A stretch of DNA of 6,309 nt from Archaeoglobi archaeon (GTDB lineage Archaea; Halobacteriota; Archaeoglobi; Archaeoglobales; Archaeoglobaceae): NCBI GenBank assembly GCA_004347865.1, contig QNUZ01000144.1:1-6309 (forward strand). The letters are read 5' to 3'. The stretch's first letter is position 1; each line of letters starts with the position of its first letter. The position numbers were made by a program, and so were the translations under genes. The notes beneath the pieces were generated by a model that did no database searches, had not been told where the DNA came from, and saw nothing but the letters and a program-made list of their open reading frames with translations. This document shows positions 6,061-6,309 of the stretch, one piece after another.

Positions 6061-6180
6061 TCATTTCCTCCTTCTTGCCAGAAACGCCGCCGCTGCAGCA
6101 ACAGCGATGGCTAAAATTGCAAGAACCGTGTATTGTTTGTAGGTCTCTTCCTTCACTTTCTCCGCACCAGAATAGCTTAA
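6061..6180 (-). pseudogene. 3' fragment of a surface protein: C-terminal membrane anchor only
   Basis: On the minus strand an open frame ends at 6061-6063 (TGA) and encodes GAEKVKEETYKQ, then a helix TVLAILAIAVAAAAAFLA, then RRRK. A polar linker, one alanine-rich membrane helix and a final basic cluster are the layout of the C-terminal anchor of an archaeal secreted or S-layer-type protein. The frame stays open to 6273 before a stop at 6274-6276, and the first ATG (6268-6270) lies inside the hairpin-rich element-like segment. Residues from there to about 6181 are not protein-like. No plausible start with a ribosome site gives a secreted product; a GTG within EKVKEE could make a 31-residue peptide, but I see little support for it. 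I infer the remnant of a gene whose 5' part was removed or separated by the adjacent element. It points toward the pilus operon and ends 33 bp from it. An intact small membrane protein remains possible. Confidence 0.45.
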
Positions 6181-6301
6181 AAATGGGTGCCAAGAAAACC
6201 CAGAGCTTTGGCTCTGGGATGAATGAGCTTGGCTTTTGAACCGGCAGATGAGGGGAGGGGCGTAAAGCATCCCTTAACGCCGGAAGCTCCCGACTTCAGC
6301 T
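6181..6301 (+). mobile_element. Possible right-end remnant of an IS200/IS605-type element (TnpB tail / omega-RNA-like)
   Basis: This segment of about 120 bp is GC-richer and more structured than its surroundings. It holds a perfect hairpin (6199-6218), a GGCGT/ACGCC stem (6259-6263 with 6277-6281), and GGAAGCTCCCGACTTCAGC (6282-6300), in which GAAG (6283-6286) can pair with CTTC (6294-6297). That last pattern recalls the 3' end of TnpB-associated RNAs and IS605 right ends. One frame reads KWVPRKPRALALG, a TGA at 6220-6222, then MSLAFEPADEGRGVK and HPLTPEAPDF, which resembles the tail of TnpB proteins. No tnpB body or tnpA is present to the left, so this would be a truncated copy or a small non-autonomous derivative. 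The assignment rests on remembered patterns, not an alignment. Boundaries are approximate. Confidence 0.35.
6199..6218. repeat. Perfect inverted repeat, 8-bp stem with 4-nt loop
   Basis: CCCAGAGC (6199-6206) and GCTCTGGG (6211-6218) are exact reverse complements around the loop TTTG. The stem is GC-rich and would fold stably as RNA from either strand or as single-stranded DNA. No T-tract follows on the plus strand, so a conventional terminator role is doubtful. Its position inside the element-like segment fits a transposon-end or guide-RNA scaffold hairpin better. Confidence 0.8.
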
Positions 6302-6309
6302 CACCTTAC

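Noticed and set aside
12..6125. Shared 10-mers GCTGCAGCAA and ATTGCAAGAA at 12-39 and 6092-6125
   Set aside because: Spacing differs (18 against 24 nt) and the two loci encode on opposite strands, so this is most likely chance similarity of Ala/Cys/Gln codons.
6024..6239. Plus-strand open frame of 71 codons after the operon
   Set aside because: It is opposite the minus-strand anchor fragment in a low-quality frame with a Ser/Pro/Gln-rich, non-protein-like sequence, and has no ribosome site.
6181..6309. tRNA or C/D box RNA in the structured segment
   Set aside because: No cloverleaf with a T-loop GTTCGA-type motif could be built, and C and D boxes are not found in the required order.
1..6309. 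CRISPR array or other short regular repeats
   Set aside because: No direct repeat recurs at regular spacing anywhere; the only long similarity is the diverged pilin pair.

Overview
The window looks like an archaeal chromosome segment, most plausibly from the Archaeoglobales (Archaeoglobus, Geoglobus or Ferroglobus). The ATPase closely resembles, as far as I recall it, the Archaeoglobus fulgidus secretion ATPase GspE. Other pointers are the archaeal class III (prepilin-type) leaders, the GGAGGTGA-type ribosome binding sites, and heavy use of AGG/AGA arginine codons. The genus is an inference that I could not test.

Positions 1-6027 hold one tightly packed plus-strand operon for a type IV pilus-like surface filament. 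It is not an archaellum locus: no FlaF, FlaG, FlaH or archaellin-type gene is visible. The order is: the 3' end of a pilin gene (1-310); a large tyrosine-rich pilin (347-1456); a smaller pilin (1468-2106); a membrane-anchored protein with many glycosylation sequons and a pilin-like N-terminus but no leader (2106-2996); a GspE/TadA-type assembly ATPase (2974-4431); and two separate GspF/TadC-type membrane platform proteins (4412-5260 and 5257-6027). From position 2106 onward every gene overlaps the one before it (by 1, 23, 20 and 4 bp), which suggests translational coupling. The pilin genes are instead separated by short gaps that contain T-tracts.

Expected workings: the prepilins insert in the membrane, a peptidase encoded elsewhere removes the leaders, and the ATPase drives the two-piece platform to extrude the subunits into a filament. 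The three pilins share a juxtamembrane motif (where visible) and a C-terminal domain. The first two are recent tandem paralogues. The fourth protein may be a minor or tip subunit, since its initiator Met falls exactly where the pilin cleavage site would be.

Positions 6028-6309 hold no intact gene that I can support. A minus-strand fragment (6061-6180) encodes only the C-terminal membrane anchor of what was probably a surface protein. Directly upstream of that fragment is a GC-rich, hairpin-rich segment of about 120 bp (6181-6301). It resembles the right end of an IS200/IS605-type element (TnpB tail and omega-RNA region) and may have truncated or interrupted the surface-protein gene.
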